64,000 bases of DNA from Cytospora piceicola (lineage: Eukaryota > Ascomycota > Sordariomycetes > Diaporthales > Cytosporaceae). This document shows, in pieces, positions 13,900 through 26,800 of this stretch. Where the stretch lies: NCBI GenBank assembly GCA_023375675.1, contig JALQBC010000057.1:62001-126000 (forward strand), written 5' to 3'. Position 1 is the first letter of the stretch; the number at the start of each line of letters is the position of its first letter. Under the pieces are notes generated by a model that made no database searches, was not told the DNA's origin, and saw only the letters and a list, made by a program, of their open reading frames with translations. A program made the position numbers and the translations under genes.

Positions 13900-15950
13900 C
13901 GGCTACTTTTTTTTTAGTATCGTATACTGTTTACTTTATATCGATATATTCTTTAAAAGAGAGTCGATTTATTTTAAAGTTATTCGTTTCTCGAGTTACT
14001 ATTACTCTTTACGTTTAACTTATCGTTAGTTAATATAGTACTAAATAGCGGCTATTATAGAAAAAGTTTACTATATAAGTAATTAATATAGTTACTTTAT
14101 TAAGCTAGCTTTCTATTATTATTTTTAAGAGCATCGGGGTATTTAAATAATCGATAACCCTCCTTCTTATATATAAAGTACTTTCCTTCTTTAACTAGTT
14201 TCTCGAATTCCTCTTTACTCAGCAGGTTAACGATAACTATATTACGGCGAGGCTATTTAAAACCTCTACTACGTCCCTTTAGCGCCGATGTATTATTCTG
14301 AGTGCTACCGGTCGATAATCGGCCGTTCTCCGATTAAGAGGAGACGGAAACACGTATCTTCTCTCTTTTTACCTTAGCTACGGCTACGGCTTAGGTATTA
14401 GTAAAGTTAACCTGTTAAGCTAGTTAAAAAAGCTTTATATACTCTATTAAGTCGTTTAAGAACTAAACGGCTAAAGCGTTTTAAAGTATAGGCGTTAAAC
14501 AGCGCTAAAAATTATCCTTTTAAGTTACTTAAGGCTTAAAAAGTTCTGCCGTTAAACAGATAAAAGCGTTTTAAAAAGCTTAATACGAGATAGTAAACTT
14601 ATTATAAGATTCGGAGTGTATTATATTTAGTATATCTTACTTATTCTACGCCTTTCTCTTTCGGTTAAGGTCGTTATATTATAAGTCTAGATATCGGAAT
14701 ACGGACTCGATAATAAAAAGTCGCTTAAGGTTTTAGTAGTTAAAGTACGGTATAATATTCTTAATAAGGGTTTTAGCTATACGGCTTATAATATAGTTAA
14801 TCTTTAAAGACTCGGTAAGAAACTAGTCTGCGTTATTATATAGGCGATTCTAAACTTTTATCTTCTATACCTTATAAAAGACTTTATCTTATTTCGGATC
14901 GTTATAAAAATCGAAAGTATCGTCGACCTTCGTAGTATAACAGACTTTAATTCTACCTTCTATAAACTAAGTATATAACGAGCTAAAGGTGTTATCCCGA
15001 TAGTATCTCTCTTTTATATCGGGTAGAAGGTTATTATATATTAAATAAATAAGGTCGACTACTAGTTAGTTACTATCGGTAAGCTAGATTTAAAGCTTAC
15101 GAATACGTTCGTTATATAAGGCGATCTCGTCGAGTATTATATTATCTAAGGCAGGCTTCTCTATATTAGTTATATTACGTAAACCTTCTATTACGTTAAC
15201 CGCCTCGACTTTAAACTTAGTAGCTTACTAGTATAATACGTTAAAGTTCTGGTTTAGCTCGACAGCTACTTAATAAAAGTCTTCGACTTAGGTTATTAAA
15301 GCCGCTATACTTAAAGATCGAAGTTTATATTCTTAGAAAAAGGCGTCGGTATTTTCTATAAATCGGTTTTTAAAGGCAGTTAAGTTTATTAGGCCGTTTA
15401 CTTAAGGCTAAGCCGCCTTACCTGTTTTAGTTAAAGGCCTAAAAACGTATCTAAGGCTTTCCTCCTAAGTCTTATATAAAGCGGCTAACTAATAAACCTT
15501 TTCGATAAAGTTATTCTTAAAGTTACTAACAGAAAACGTATACCTATATTCGCAGAACTTCTCTTCCGATAGGTTATATAGGAAATCAGTAAACGTAAGG
15601 TCGGTTTCTAAAATACTTTCGTAGTTTTCGAAAGTACTTTCTTCTATTTTATATTAAAGGGTTATAATACTAATAATCTTTTTATCGAGGTTAATAATAC
15701 GATAGGAAGGAGCAATACTAAAGCGTTATTATAATAGGGTTTTAAAGGCCTTATCTTCTTATAGCAGGGTTAATAAAAACTTACCGAGGTTAAATCGGAC
15801 CTCTTTCTAAGCTTTCTCAGCTCGTCTGTCTTAGTTATCTCGCGCTATCGTAGCGGTTATAGTATCGTGTCGCGGGCTCGATCGAGTATAAGGCTTATCT
15901 AGAGTTCTATAATCTGTTACGTTATTATTTAACGTAACGATATCGTTTAA
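13900..15950 (-). pseudogene. gag-like region of element B
   Basis: Lies between the 5' LTR (16014-16222) and the polymerase region, where gag is expected on the minus strand. No intact frame and no clear zinc-knuckle could be read, so the assignment rests on position alone. GC is higher than in the surrounding A and C elements. Confidence 0.5.
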
Positions 15951-16013
15951 GGTTCTATCGGTATTATAAGCCTTCTTAAGCTATAAATGATTGATTAAGG
16001 TAAGCTAAAATAA

Positions 16014-16222
16014 TATCACAATACATTAAAATAATAGAGGTAAAGCTGTAATTCTAATATAGTATAAGCATTTTAGCTAAAGAGGAAGGGAAAGGCTTAA
16101 ACGTAGCTAAGGCCCTTCCTAAAGGTTTAAATACTAAGGTACGGCGAGGCCTAGTGGGTTACCTGGTCTGTGCGTAGGCGCTAGGTCAGGTGACCCCTGG
16201 CCTCACGCGCCGTTCCGTTACA
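16014..16222 (-). repeat. 5' LTR of element B
   Basis: 209 bp, partner of 9162-9370. It ends CCGTTACA followed by the target duplication CTCGT. It retains more CpA/TpG sites than the left LTR in its second half, so the two LTRs were mutated unequally. Confidence 0.93.
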
Positions 16223-16227
16223 CTCGT

Positions 16228-18780
16228 TATTAATTTATCTGTTATTATAAGTAATATTAGTTCTTTCGATCGTTCTTAGTTAATATAGTTCTTTCTTTTT
16301 ATAATAAGCTAGTCGGTATTTATTAACTACTTTTAAAGAGATAAAGTTCTTTTAAACGCTATTATCTAATAATACGTATAGTTTAGTTTTACCGATTCGT
16401 ATTTCTAATTATAAGTAGTTATAGTTATAAACGCTTATTATATTAAAGAACCGTCTTAGGTTTTTACTATTAGATAGTTCTGTTTTTAATAGCTTAACTT
16501 ATTTTTTTTATTACTTATTCTACTATCTACTATACTAATTTCCTAACTTAGTTTTTTTTTTTTTTAAAGAGCGTTACTCCGTAAGTTTCTTAAGGAAATA
16601 TTGTTTTTTCCTTTAAGTCTTCTTTTTAAAACGTCTCTTTTTAAACGTTTTTAATAGCTATTTTAAAGCTCGAAGTCGATTTCTTTCCGATCTTTATTTA
16701 TCTTAAATACGTATTATTTTATATTATTCTATATATTTATACTAAGAATAGACGTAATACGTATCCGAAAGACAGTTATTAATAGTATATTCTATTTTAA
16801 TATAGTTTAAAAGGTAGTATTCTTCGTCGAGTACGAAAATAACGTAATCTTTTAAGTTTCTTTCGTTCGTTTAGTAATAGTATAAGGCGATATCGTTAAG
16901 TTAGTAAACTTATAAGATTAATATATTTATATATCGTTATAAAAAAAAGTTATTTTATACTTTATAAGAATAATATACTTTATATTTATCGTCGATATAT
17001 AAAATCTAAACAACTTATATTATATATTATATATATCTTAAAGATAAATAAGATTAGTCGTTCTATTATATCGTTCTGTTATAAATAGCTTTTCCGGTTT
17101 TTTTTATTAATACGTTATATATAGCGAACCGAACGTTATTCCTATAAAAGATAAGGTTTATTACGTTACTTAAAAAATAACGTAAGTTGTTTAATATATA
17201 TTAAAATAATACCGGGTTTTTTTTTATTATTTCGAAGATTTATTATACTTCCTTTTCTATAAAGCTATTTATAATATTATCGTCGATTTATTTATTAAAA
17301 TCGTTTTTACGTTCCTACGTATTTATAAAGCCTATATCGCTACTTAGCTTAGTTTTTTATAATTCTTTCTTTAAAACTATTTAGTTAATAATATTAATTA
17401 TTACCTTACTTTTTTTAATAAACTTAATAACTTATTCTTTATTCTTTTATAGTATTTCTTTTATAGTTTTTAAAACTTACGTTTATTTAAAAGGTTCTTT
17501 CTTTTAAAAAGTAGTTATATAGCTAAAACTTACTTCTATTTTAGTTTTTTAAGTATCAGAAAAAGTAATAATATCGTTTCGGTATAGTTCGGGTAAGATT
17601 TTTTTCTTATATTTTATAAAGGTTTTTTAAAGGTTTTACTTATTTTTTAAGTTTTTTTCTACTACTTTTATTAAATAGTCGGCGTTAAAATAGTTAAAAT
17701 TATTATTTTAAATTACTATATTATATAATAATCCTTATCTCTTTATTATAAAAGTTCGGTACTTTACGTTACTATTATACCGTTATCCTTTAAATATAGA
17801 TTTTTATATTTTCTTTAACTTACTTCGGTAGTTTTATATAAAATATCCTTTCTTACTATAGTTAAAATATTCGAGTTTCGATTTATTTTTACGTTTAATT
17901 ACGTTAAGCTTTATAAATCTTACGTATTATCTATATACGATATTATTACGATTATTTCCTTTATATTAAAACTTCTTTTTAATATTAAAGGCGTAAAGTC
18001 TTTAATAAAACTTATTAACTAACTTAAGCCTTTATTTTTTTAGTTATTATTTATATAATCTATTATCGATTTAAACTACTCTTTTTATATATTTTATAAA
18101 GTTATTTAGCTTATTTTCTTTAGCTAGTTTATCTTTAACGTTATCCTTTAATCCGTTATAGAATAGTATTATTAAAGGTTTATCGAACTATCTTAACTTT
18201 ATAGAGATTTATTAAAAGTTTATTAAGTAGTTAGATATTAAAGTTTATTATTTATATTTAGCTAAATTATATTCTGCTTATCGTTTTTTCTTAAGTTCGC
18301 CGAAAGCTCTTTTAAATACTTCTTCGAATAAGGCGTAGTTTTAAAAAATATCGACGGTATTATTTTCTTTAAGTAAGTTATAGTTATTATTTAAGTAATC
18401 GTATATAATAGGTTTAAACTAAGTAAACGCGTTTTCTTTTAGTAAAGTAGCTATAAAAAAGATTTTATTACTTTTTATAATAAAGTCGTTTTTATAATAT
18501 TAAAAGTAAGCTTTAATTATAGTAAAGAATCTTTATAAGGTTCCTTTAATATTATCGAAAGCTTTAAGCTTTTCGAGTTTAGTAGCTTTATATAAAACCT
18601 TTTTTTCCGTTTTTTCTTTACTTTTCTTATTAGCTATTAGTTCGTTATACTTACCTTAAAGGTCGCTAATTAAAGTAAAGGCTTTTATAAGCCTTTTACT
18701 ATCGGTTATCGAGATATTAAATACTATAATAAAGTATCGGAATATTACTTAATAATATACGTTAAAACTATATTAAATAA
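16228..18780 (-). pseudogene. gag and protease region of element A, 5' side
   Basis: Minus-strand DNA between the element B insertion and the 5' LTR of A. Its 17.13-16.23 kb part is collinear with 1-890 of element C. Gag is inferred from position. Many stops; nothing translatable remains. Confidence 0.65.
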
Positions 18781-18792
18781 AAGTTATTAAAA

Positions 18793-19249
18793 TATAATAA
18801 TTACAGTATAACCTTTATAAGAGTACTTATTATAACCGGTAAGGTTTATATTATTAGTAGAATATATATATAAGAGATAAATAATATTCCGAGCTTTATT
18901 TTTATAATAATTAAAAAGTAATAAAACCTATTATAAGAATAATATTTAGATTAATAACTAAAAACTAACTATAAACTATCTAAAAAACGATACCCTTTTA
19001 TCTTTATATATCTAGCTCTTTAATCGTAAGCTCGGGGTGTTTATAGTAAAAGTATTATAAGCTTTCTTTACTTACTATACTTACAGGTTAAGTACTATAA
19101 GTATTATAACCTTAACCTTAGTAGGTTACCTTAGTTAAACAGAACTTCTTTATAGAGATTCCGTCTGTTCCGATATACTAGCTCTACTTAGGTTATATAT
19201 AACTTCTTAACTGTATAACCTCTTAGTACCTTAACCCTAGGTTATAATA
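18793..19249 (-). repeat. 5' LTR of element A
   Basis: 457 bp, same length and orientation as 4193-4649, followed by the target duplication ACTAT at 19250-19254. Differences from the left LTR are RIP-type transitions. Confidence 0.92.
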
Positions 19250-19724
19250 ACTATAAACAGAATAATTAGGTTAATATCTTATTATTAATATAACTTGCTT
19301 ATAATAACGTAAATATAAATATAACAGGAATATTACTATTCTATACTAACTATAAGTATAACCTTAAGATTTATAAAGAACTATTACTTAGAAAAGATAA
19401 TATAAAAGCGATAAAGTATATAGATAAGATTTATAGATTATATAAATATATTTTAAAAAAACTTCCGTTTATCTACTAATAAATAACAGAATACTATAAT
19501 CGAAGACGATCGGAAATATTACTTTTAAAGGAAAGAGATAAGGTTTATTTATTATGTAAAAATATTAAAATAAAACGACTTAGCAAAAAACTTAATTTTA
19601 AGAAACTTAAAGTATTTAAAATTATTAAAAAGCTTTTAAACGTTAATTATAAACTTTTATTACCTTTAAGAATAAAAATACACTTAGTTTTTTATATTTT
19701 ATTACTTAAACTAGCACTTATAAA

Positions 19725-20054
19725 GAGAACGGAGATTCGTACTGCTAGTATAGAGATTCGCACTGCTGCCTTATACTATATATCGAGTAAAGTCCCTTGT
19801 CGCTGCAGATTAATCTGATTAGCTAGTAACTTAACTACTTTAATTCAATCAGTAATTCAATCAGTTTAATTTAATCAGTTTAAATCAATCGCTTTAATCA
19901 GTCGCTTTAATCAGTCGCTTTAATTAGTTACTATCTTTAAAGCAGCCTTCGTCTAGCTAATCACATTAATCTGTAGCGATAGGGCTTTCTGATTCAGGTA
20001 CTATACATCGCCGTAGTGCGAATCTCTATACTGGCAGTACGAATCTCCGTTCTC
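19725..20054. mobile_element. short inverted-repeat element, copy 2, 330 bp
   Basis: Starts GAGAACGG and ends CCGTTCTC, with the doubled 21-bp terminal module in both arms and the subterminal CAGATTAATCTG. It has a perfect 8-bp target duplication CTTATAAA (19717-19724, 20055-20062). Inserted between the integrase C-terminal block and the chromodomain of element C. It keeps CpA sites, so it is younger than the RIP of its host. Confidence 0.95.
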
Positions 20055-20089
20055 CTTATAAATATAAAGCTCGATAAAGAAGTTAAACT

Positions 20090-20260
20090 TAATTATAAAG
20101 TATAGGAATATAAAGTAGAATGAATATTAAACAAACGATAAACTAGTAAAGGAACAGAGTTCTTATTTAAATAAAAATGCTATAACTAGTTAGAGAATAT
20201 ATAAGAACTAACAGAAAACCTAAAACACTATAAAGCGTTAATTAACTAGTATAAAAGGGC
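20090..20260 (+). pseudogene. chromodomain remnant of element C
   Basis: The translation contains EYKVExILN, GTEFLFKxKCYN and LENIxELTENLK, matching the chromodomain pattern (YxVExIL, LVKWKGY, NTWEPEENL) with tryptophan codons turned into stops. It identifies the element as a chromovirus. Confidence 0.85.
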
Positions 20261-21128
20261 TACTAGTTACAACTAATACGATTAATAAAATAGAACCTTA
20301 TTAGTTATAAAAGATCGATACTAGTTATAAAAGATCGATACTAGTTAAATAAAATCTTATTAGCAAAACTAAAGGATTATAACCAGTTACTATAAACTAG
20401 ACTAGTAAAACAATATAACAACTAGTTAATAAGCTAAACAAATCAATTACTAGTAAAAAATACTACTAATAGAAAATCTAGACAACCTATTTTCTTAGCT
20501 AAACGCCGAACTAAAACTAATATTCGTTTTAAACTCTAATAACTCCGTTTTAATACTAGTTAAATCTACCGCATTTTAATTATACTTTAGTATACCTTTA
20601 TCTATAAGAATAATACGAAGTTTTAATATAGCTTTAATAATAGCTTATTCTTCGGCTTTTACCTTATCTAGCTCTTTTATATTCTGTAACCTATAACAGA
20701 TAGCTTTTGCTATTTTCTCCTGTTATATCTTTTTTTTTATAAATAAAGTAGCTTATCTTTTAAATCTTCGATTTCGTCTTCTAATTTCTAATATTAATAA
20801 GAAATCGATAAAAGCTTTAAAGAATTATTTAAAGATAAAATATCGTAACCTATAAAGTTAAAACGAACTTATTCGGTATAACAAGAAAATTCTAGTTAAA
20901 AAACCTAACAGACGTTAAAATTATAATGTTTATAATAAAAACAGATAAGTATTTTAACAGCGTTTTAAAAGATAAACGTAAAAAGGCTAGCTTATTATTT
21001 CGCTTTAAAAGTTAAATAAGTAGAACGAAATAATTTTATAATTCTGTTAAATATAATAAATTAAAAAGGTATAAATATATATAGCCGATAAAGGAAAATA
21101 ACTTATAAATCTTTAAAAATAAAAACCG

Positions 21129-21145
21129 ATAGAAAAAAAGGATAA
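21129..21145 (+). other. polypurine tract of element C
   Basis: GATAGAAAAAAAGGATAA-type purine run directly before the 3' LTR, in the position and strand expected for plus-strand priming. A similar run abuts the 3' LTR of element A. Confidence 0.6.
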
Positions 21146-21610
21146 TATTATAACTTAAAGTTAAATTACTAAAGTGTTATACAGTTAAAAGTTATATATA
21201 GCCTAAGTAAAGCTAGTATATTAAGATAGACAGAACCTTTATAAAAGAGTTCCGGCCGACTAAAGTAACCTATTAAGGTTAAGGTTATAAAGGAAGGTAA
21301 ATTAAAAGCCTCGAAAACTAACTTTTCGAGTTTTATATTAAAACTCGAAAAACTCGATAATAAGATTATCGAGCTATATTAAAAAGACAGGTATATAATA
21401 TAGTTATTACTATTACTTAAATAGCTTTTATAATTACTCTTTAGTTATTAACCTAAGTATTATTCTTATAATAGGTTTTATTACCTTTTAATTATTATAA
21501 TAAATAAAGCTCGGAATATTATTTATCTTTTATATATATATTTTACTAATAATATAAACCTTACTAGTTATAACAGGCACTTTTATAAAGGTTATATTGT
21601 AATTATTACA
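21146..21610 (+). repeat. 3' LTR of element C
   Basis: 465 bp, the inverse of the two element A LTRs (457 bp), ending GTAATTATTACA. It marks the right border of the nested retrotransposon block. The 5' partner is outside the window. Confidence 0.88.
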
Positions 21611-23364
21611 CCTTTAAACTTAAATAAAAGTTAGAATAATTACTTTAAAAGGTTTTTAAGTAATTTATATTATATTACCTTTACCTTTATTTAGCTTACT
21701 ACCTTTTAGATAAAAACCTTAAAAACTTTCTTTTAAATGTTAATTAAATTTAAATAGCCTTTTTATTTTAGTAGAAGGCTTTTATTAAATAAAAGAAGTC
21801 TATATTAACTACTTTTATAATTCGCTTTTAAAGTAACTTTAAAAGTAAGTTATTAAATATAAAGTAAACCGATATAACTATTAAATTATAGTTAAAATAT
21901 ACTATAATACTTCTTAAATATTAAAAATTAAAACTTAAAATAATACCTGTTACCTTTATACTTTACCTTTTTATAACTTTTTTAGAACTAAAACAGTAAT
22001 ATAATAATATTAAGTATTAATACTACTTTTTTAAGTAACCGACTATTAAGTAACTATTTTTAACTAAAATAGGTTTTCCGCCTTTTCATAATATAATAGT
22101 AAACACTCGGCTTTATAAAGCTTTATTAATAATACTATTATTCTTTAAAGTAATAACTATTAATAAGGTTAATAGACCTTCTAAGTAGTTTATAACTTTC
22201 GATATAAAGTAAAGGCTTATTTATATTTTAAATCTTAATAATATTTTATTTATAACTACTTACTATTTTTAATAATAGTTAATAGGTTTAAAGTTAATAA
22301 TAAGCTTATTAATAATAACAATTTAGTTACCTTTTTAAGAAAAGCTTAACTTTTAAAATAAATATTTTTTAAAGACTTTAAAACTTAATATACTTTATAA
22401 TAAAAAATAAGAATAGTATATATTAAACTTTTTAAAGAAAATAAGTACACTATTCTTTTTAATAATTCAGTTTTAATAAAATGTATCTTTCGATATTTAA
22501 ATTAATAGTAGTTATAACTATTATAGTATTATTAGTAAACGTTTTATTTTAAAACTTAGCTTTAAGTAAGTTTAATTACTTTATACTTATAATTTAAAAG
22601 TATAACTTTAAATGCTTTATATAACCCGTTTATTACTTATATAACTTAAAGTATAATTAATATAAAAATAAAATTCAGTTATATTTTCTATATAATTCTT
22701 AATATAGCTTAAAATACTATTTTAAGTTTTTAATAAATAAGGTATAAATAAGTTATTTTAAACCTATTTAAAATGTATTTTTACTATTATTGCTTATTAA
22801 AGGAAACGTAAGCTAATATCGACTTATATATTTATTTAATATTTAGTTTTATAAAATAGCTTATATTTTAAACGTTATAGCTTTACTTATCACTAGTATA
22901 TATTTGCTAGCCGATATAGCCGTGTTTTTATTATTAAAAGTTTAAGATACTATAAATCCTTTTAATAAAGAAAAAGCCGATACTTTACCTTATATTTATA
23001 TTAAAAAAGATAAATATAGCTAGAGTTTTACACTTTGTTATAAAAACTGCTTTATAATATATTTTAAAATAAGCTTTTTAAACTAAACTATATTAGTAAG
23101 GTATTAAGCTTATAAATAAAGGCTAAATTCGTATAAATACTTTACTTACTATAAGTTATAATTTTATTTATTAAGAAATTAAGTAAAGGTTAATACTTTT
23201 ATATTAATTACTACGTTTTAAATAAGATTATTTAATAAAACTAATACTTACTCTTTTTTATTAAAAAGTACTATACTTTAGTTTTAAAAATCAATATTTT
23301 ATTAAGCTTAATATCTAGTTTAAATTCTATTATAGCTAAATAGCGTTAAGTTTTAAAGCTTATA

Positions 23365-23424
<60 letters not shown>

Positions 23425-23499
23425 TAGCTTACTTATTTATTATTTTAATAAACGTTTTAGTAACTTTTTAAAAATTTATTAACAGTATATTATATAATA
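21611..23499. other. AT-rich RIP-degraded DNA, unassigned
   Basis: No frame longer than noise on either strand, and no transposon motif could be read with confidence. Composition and CpA depletion match the flanking transposons, so an old, heavily mutated repeat is likely. A pure (TA)n run lies at about 23371-23419. Confidence 0.6.
23371..23419. repeat. (TA)n microsatellite
   Basis: About 24 uninterrupted TA units. It could be simple slippage in RIP-made TA-rich DNA. Confidence 0.9.
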
Positions 23500-23840
23500 A
23501 AGAACAGATATTTACACTGCTAGTATAGAGATTTATACTTTTACTTTATACAATATATTAAGTAAAGTCCTTTACTACTATAGGTTAATCTAATTAGCTA
23601 GTTACTTGACTACTTTAATTTAATTAGTTAAATTTAATTAGCTAAATTTAATTAGTTAAATTAATTTAACTTAATCGGTTAAATTAATTTAAATAGTCGC
23701 TTTAATTAGTTACTATTAAACATTATAATTTACTATACTAGCTATTTAGATTAATCTATAGCGATAAAGGCCTTTTAATTTAAGTAATATATATTATAGT
23801 AGTGCGAATCTCTATACGAAGAGTGTAAAGCTCTATTCTC
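23500..23840. mobile_element. short inverted-repeat element, copy 3 (RIP-decayed)
   Basis: Begins AAGAACAGATATTTACACTG and ends with CTCTATTCTC. The second terminal module reads GAGATTTATACT at the left and GTGCGAATCTC at the right, so the doubled module is recognisable but mutated. The 8-bp flanks no longer match. This is the most degraded copy in the window and therefore probably an older insertion. Confidence 0.8.
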
Positions 23841-26800
23841 TAAATATAAAGCTTTAAATTAATAAAAAGTAAAGTTTAAAATATAAAGTAATATAAAGGT
23901 AAATAGTAAAACTGCTACTTATACTACTACGTTATTACTAAAGACGTTTAGAATTTAAATATAGTATATAACTAAATATAACTTTAATATAAAATACATT
24001 AACGTTAATAATATATTTTTAAAAACTATTTTAAGTAATAAAGATTTTTATGTTTAACTATTTAAAACTTATAGTATATTAAGCGTTATTATAAAAAGGA
24101 ATTAACGCTTTTTAATAGTAGAACTAAATAAAGCCTTATATAGTCTTTAATTGTTTTCTTTAATTTAATATAATAAAGTAAAATTTAAATTTATTAAAAT
24201 GAAATTAAGAATATTAAAAACCGTTATATATGTTTAAATTAAGAAGATAATTATACTAGTTTATATAAATATTACTACTTTTATTCTACTTAATAAATAA
24301 TACTAACAGCGTTAATATTTAAATTAATTATAATATATTACTATATATAATTAAAATAAAATATTTATATAATACTTAACTATATATATTAAAGCGATAA
24401 ACTTAATAAAAATATTTAACTATATTATAAAAATATACTTAAAGAATTACTAATAAGTTTAAACAGAATAATAAATACATTTTAATAAAGTAATATAGTG
24501 TTATTTTTTAAAAATAAAAAGAAAAGTATATTAAAAGTATATTAAATATAATCTCTTTATAGCTACTATTATTAATATAAATATTATTAAAGTAGTATAA
24601 TTTAAGATTTTAAACTATAAAATATAATAACTATATTTATAATAAGGTTTTAATAATAAATATATGTTTTATAAGTAGTAAAGAAATAAAAAGATTATTA
24701 TTATATTAATAATAAAAGTAAAAGTACTTATATTAAAATAAAACTATAAATAAGTATATTAAATAAAATATATACTAAATAATATTAAACTTATATTAAA
24801 CTATATATTAAAATTATATTATAATAGTCTTTAAATATTAAATTTATTTATTAAGGTATATATTTATAAAACTTAACTATTTAAATAGTTAAAATATAAA
24901 ACTTATATAACGAAAATAAAAACATTTTAAAGATTTATTTATATATAAGATATTAGCAGTTAGCGTTATAAAATAACTATAAAAACACACTTTAAAAAAT
25001 ATATAATTATATTTAAACTTATAAATCTTATTAAAAAAGCTAAATAAAAAGGTATTATAAGGCTTTCTTAATTAATAGCTAAAATAAAAGACGTTATTAT
25101 ATATATATATATAATTAAAAAAGGATTTTTAATATAGCTAGTTTTAATTATATATAAAAGGATTTCTATATACTTATATTAAACGCTATATTTAATATAT
25201 TAAAATAATACTTTTAGCTAATATAAAATATATTTAAGTAAATATATATATTTTAATAGAAAATATATAAGTAAAAAGTAAAATAGTAAATAGTTAATTA
25301 AAGCGTTAATAAATTAAAGTAACTATTAATACAGTTATAATTAAAAGTATATTTATATATTATATTTCTCTTTTAACCTGTTAGTTATAAGGTTTATAAA
25401 GTTATTTTTACTATATACTTATTAAAGTTTTACTTAACTTAATACTTTTAAATTTATAATATTCTTTAGGTTTTATTTAATTTTATATAAGTTTTTAAAG
25501 TTAAAGATTAATATAAGCTTAAGTTATAGTTATATTTTATCTTAGTTTATTTTAATACTACTTATTAAAAATGAAAATATAAGTTTATCTTAATATATAT
25601 TTATATAATATACTTTATATACTTAAAGCTACTTTTAAATAAAGTATAACTTTAACTAGTTACTTAACTTTAATATAAGTAATAATAAGGTACGTATAAT
25701 AGCTAAAGTAAGTACTTAAAACAGTAAAGTTTTATAAAGGTATAAAACTAGCTAATATAGCGTAAGTATATAAGTTTTATTAAAAGCTTAAGCTTTAAAG
25801 CTTATTTATATATAAAGTTAACAGATAGTACTATAGCCTTTTAAAATATAAGATTATAATAGGCCTGTAAAAGGCTTATAATACCTTTATAGCAGACTTT
25901 TTATAATGTATATATAGTAAAAAGAAGTTTCTTTTTAAAACATTTATTTCTTTCCTTTTTATATATTAAAATATATCTTTTTAATACTTACTTATTATTA
26001 TAATATAAGCTAGCCTTTAGTATTTTTAAAGTATTTTCAATCTTCTTTAAATTCAGAATTTAGTAATTTAATAAGTAAGCTAAATAATCTTATCTTAATA
26101 AATAATAATATAAAAAACGTTTTTATACTTATTTCTTATTAATAAAAGAAATACTAAGTTTAATAACTTTTTATTTAAGTAGTAAATAGCCTTAATAATT
26201 TAATAAACTACTACCGGTTATAATAATAACAATTTATAAGTTCTTTAATTTTAATTAAAAAACTTAACTTTTAAAGTTTCTTAATATAAGCTTTTACCGA
26301 GTAATACCGGTTATAATAATAATAAAACGACTTTTAAAAAGGTTATTATCAAGTATTAAATTAAGCTAATACTATTTTTATTAGTAGTTAATAAAACTGT
26401 TAAGTTTTCTTTTAAGCTTTACTTTTTTTATTAATAGTTTAAAACTATGTTTTCACCTTTTATAAACAAAAGTAAAAACTAGTTATTAAATACAATAAAA
26501 ATTTTAATTATTAAGAAGAAGCTATATTTTAAAAGTATAAATTATCGTTTAAGTAGTATAAATTCTTACTATATTATTTATAACCTTTATAACCTTCCTT
26601 TTCTTTATAACTATAATTATAACTAAACTTTACAAAACCCTCTTTTAAAAACCTTCCTTTATTTAGTCTTTCCTTATAAACCTCTTCGACGTTAATTATA
26701 TAGATAAGAAAGGTAGTAAAGGTTAAACTACTATATAGTAGTTTTAAGCGATTACTACCTATAAGTAAATAGTTTAAGCGTATTAATAGTTAGTTAGAAA

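Larger units (their letters stand above)
9162..16222 (-). mobile_element. Ty3/gypsy element B, 7.06 kb, inserted in element A
   Basis: Complete LTR element: 209-bp LTRs at both ends and a perfect 5-bp target duplication CTCGT (9157-9161 and 16223-16227). A polypurine tract lies next to the left LTR, so the element reads on the minus strand: gag-like region about 15.9-13.9 kb, RT about 12.6-12.15 kb, integrase about 11.0-10.2 kb. The family differs from A and C (different LTRs and integrase). It keeps more GC than its host and its LTRs differ from each other by transitions, as expected from later and lighter RIP. Confidence 0.93.
4193..19249 (-). mobile_element. Ty3/gypsy chromovirus A (complete, RIP-degraded, split by element B)
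   Basis: Two 457-bp LTRs (4193-4649 and 18793-19249) are flanked by the duplicated target ACTAT (4188-4192, 19250-19254). Read on the minus strand the order is 5' LTR, gag (about 18.7-16.6 kb), protease (split), reverse transcriptase (about 8.3-7.5 kb), integrase (about 7.0-6.0 kb), chromodomain (about 5785-5610), 3' LTR. Element B interrupts it at 9162-16222; without B and one target copy A is about 8.0 kb. It is the same family as element C, into whose integrase it inserted. Its RIP pattern differs from C: the RT YFDD codons remain intact. Confidence 0.92.
19250..21610 (+). mobile_element. Ty3/gypsy chromovirus C, right part
   Basis: Continuation of element C after the element A insertion. 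It holds the end of the integrase core (QNNxVN...AYNN, 19255 onward), the integrase C-terminal block HLVFYILLLKLAL (about 19680-19715), a 330-bp inverted-repeat element (19725-20054), the chromodomain (20090-20260), a 3' untranslated tract, a polypurine tract and the 3' LTR. Collinear with element A on the opposite strand. Confidence 0.9.
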
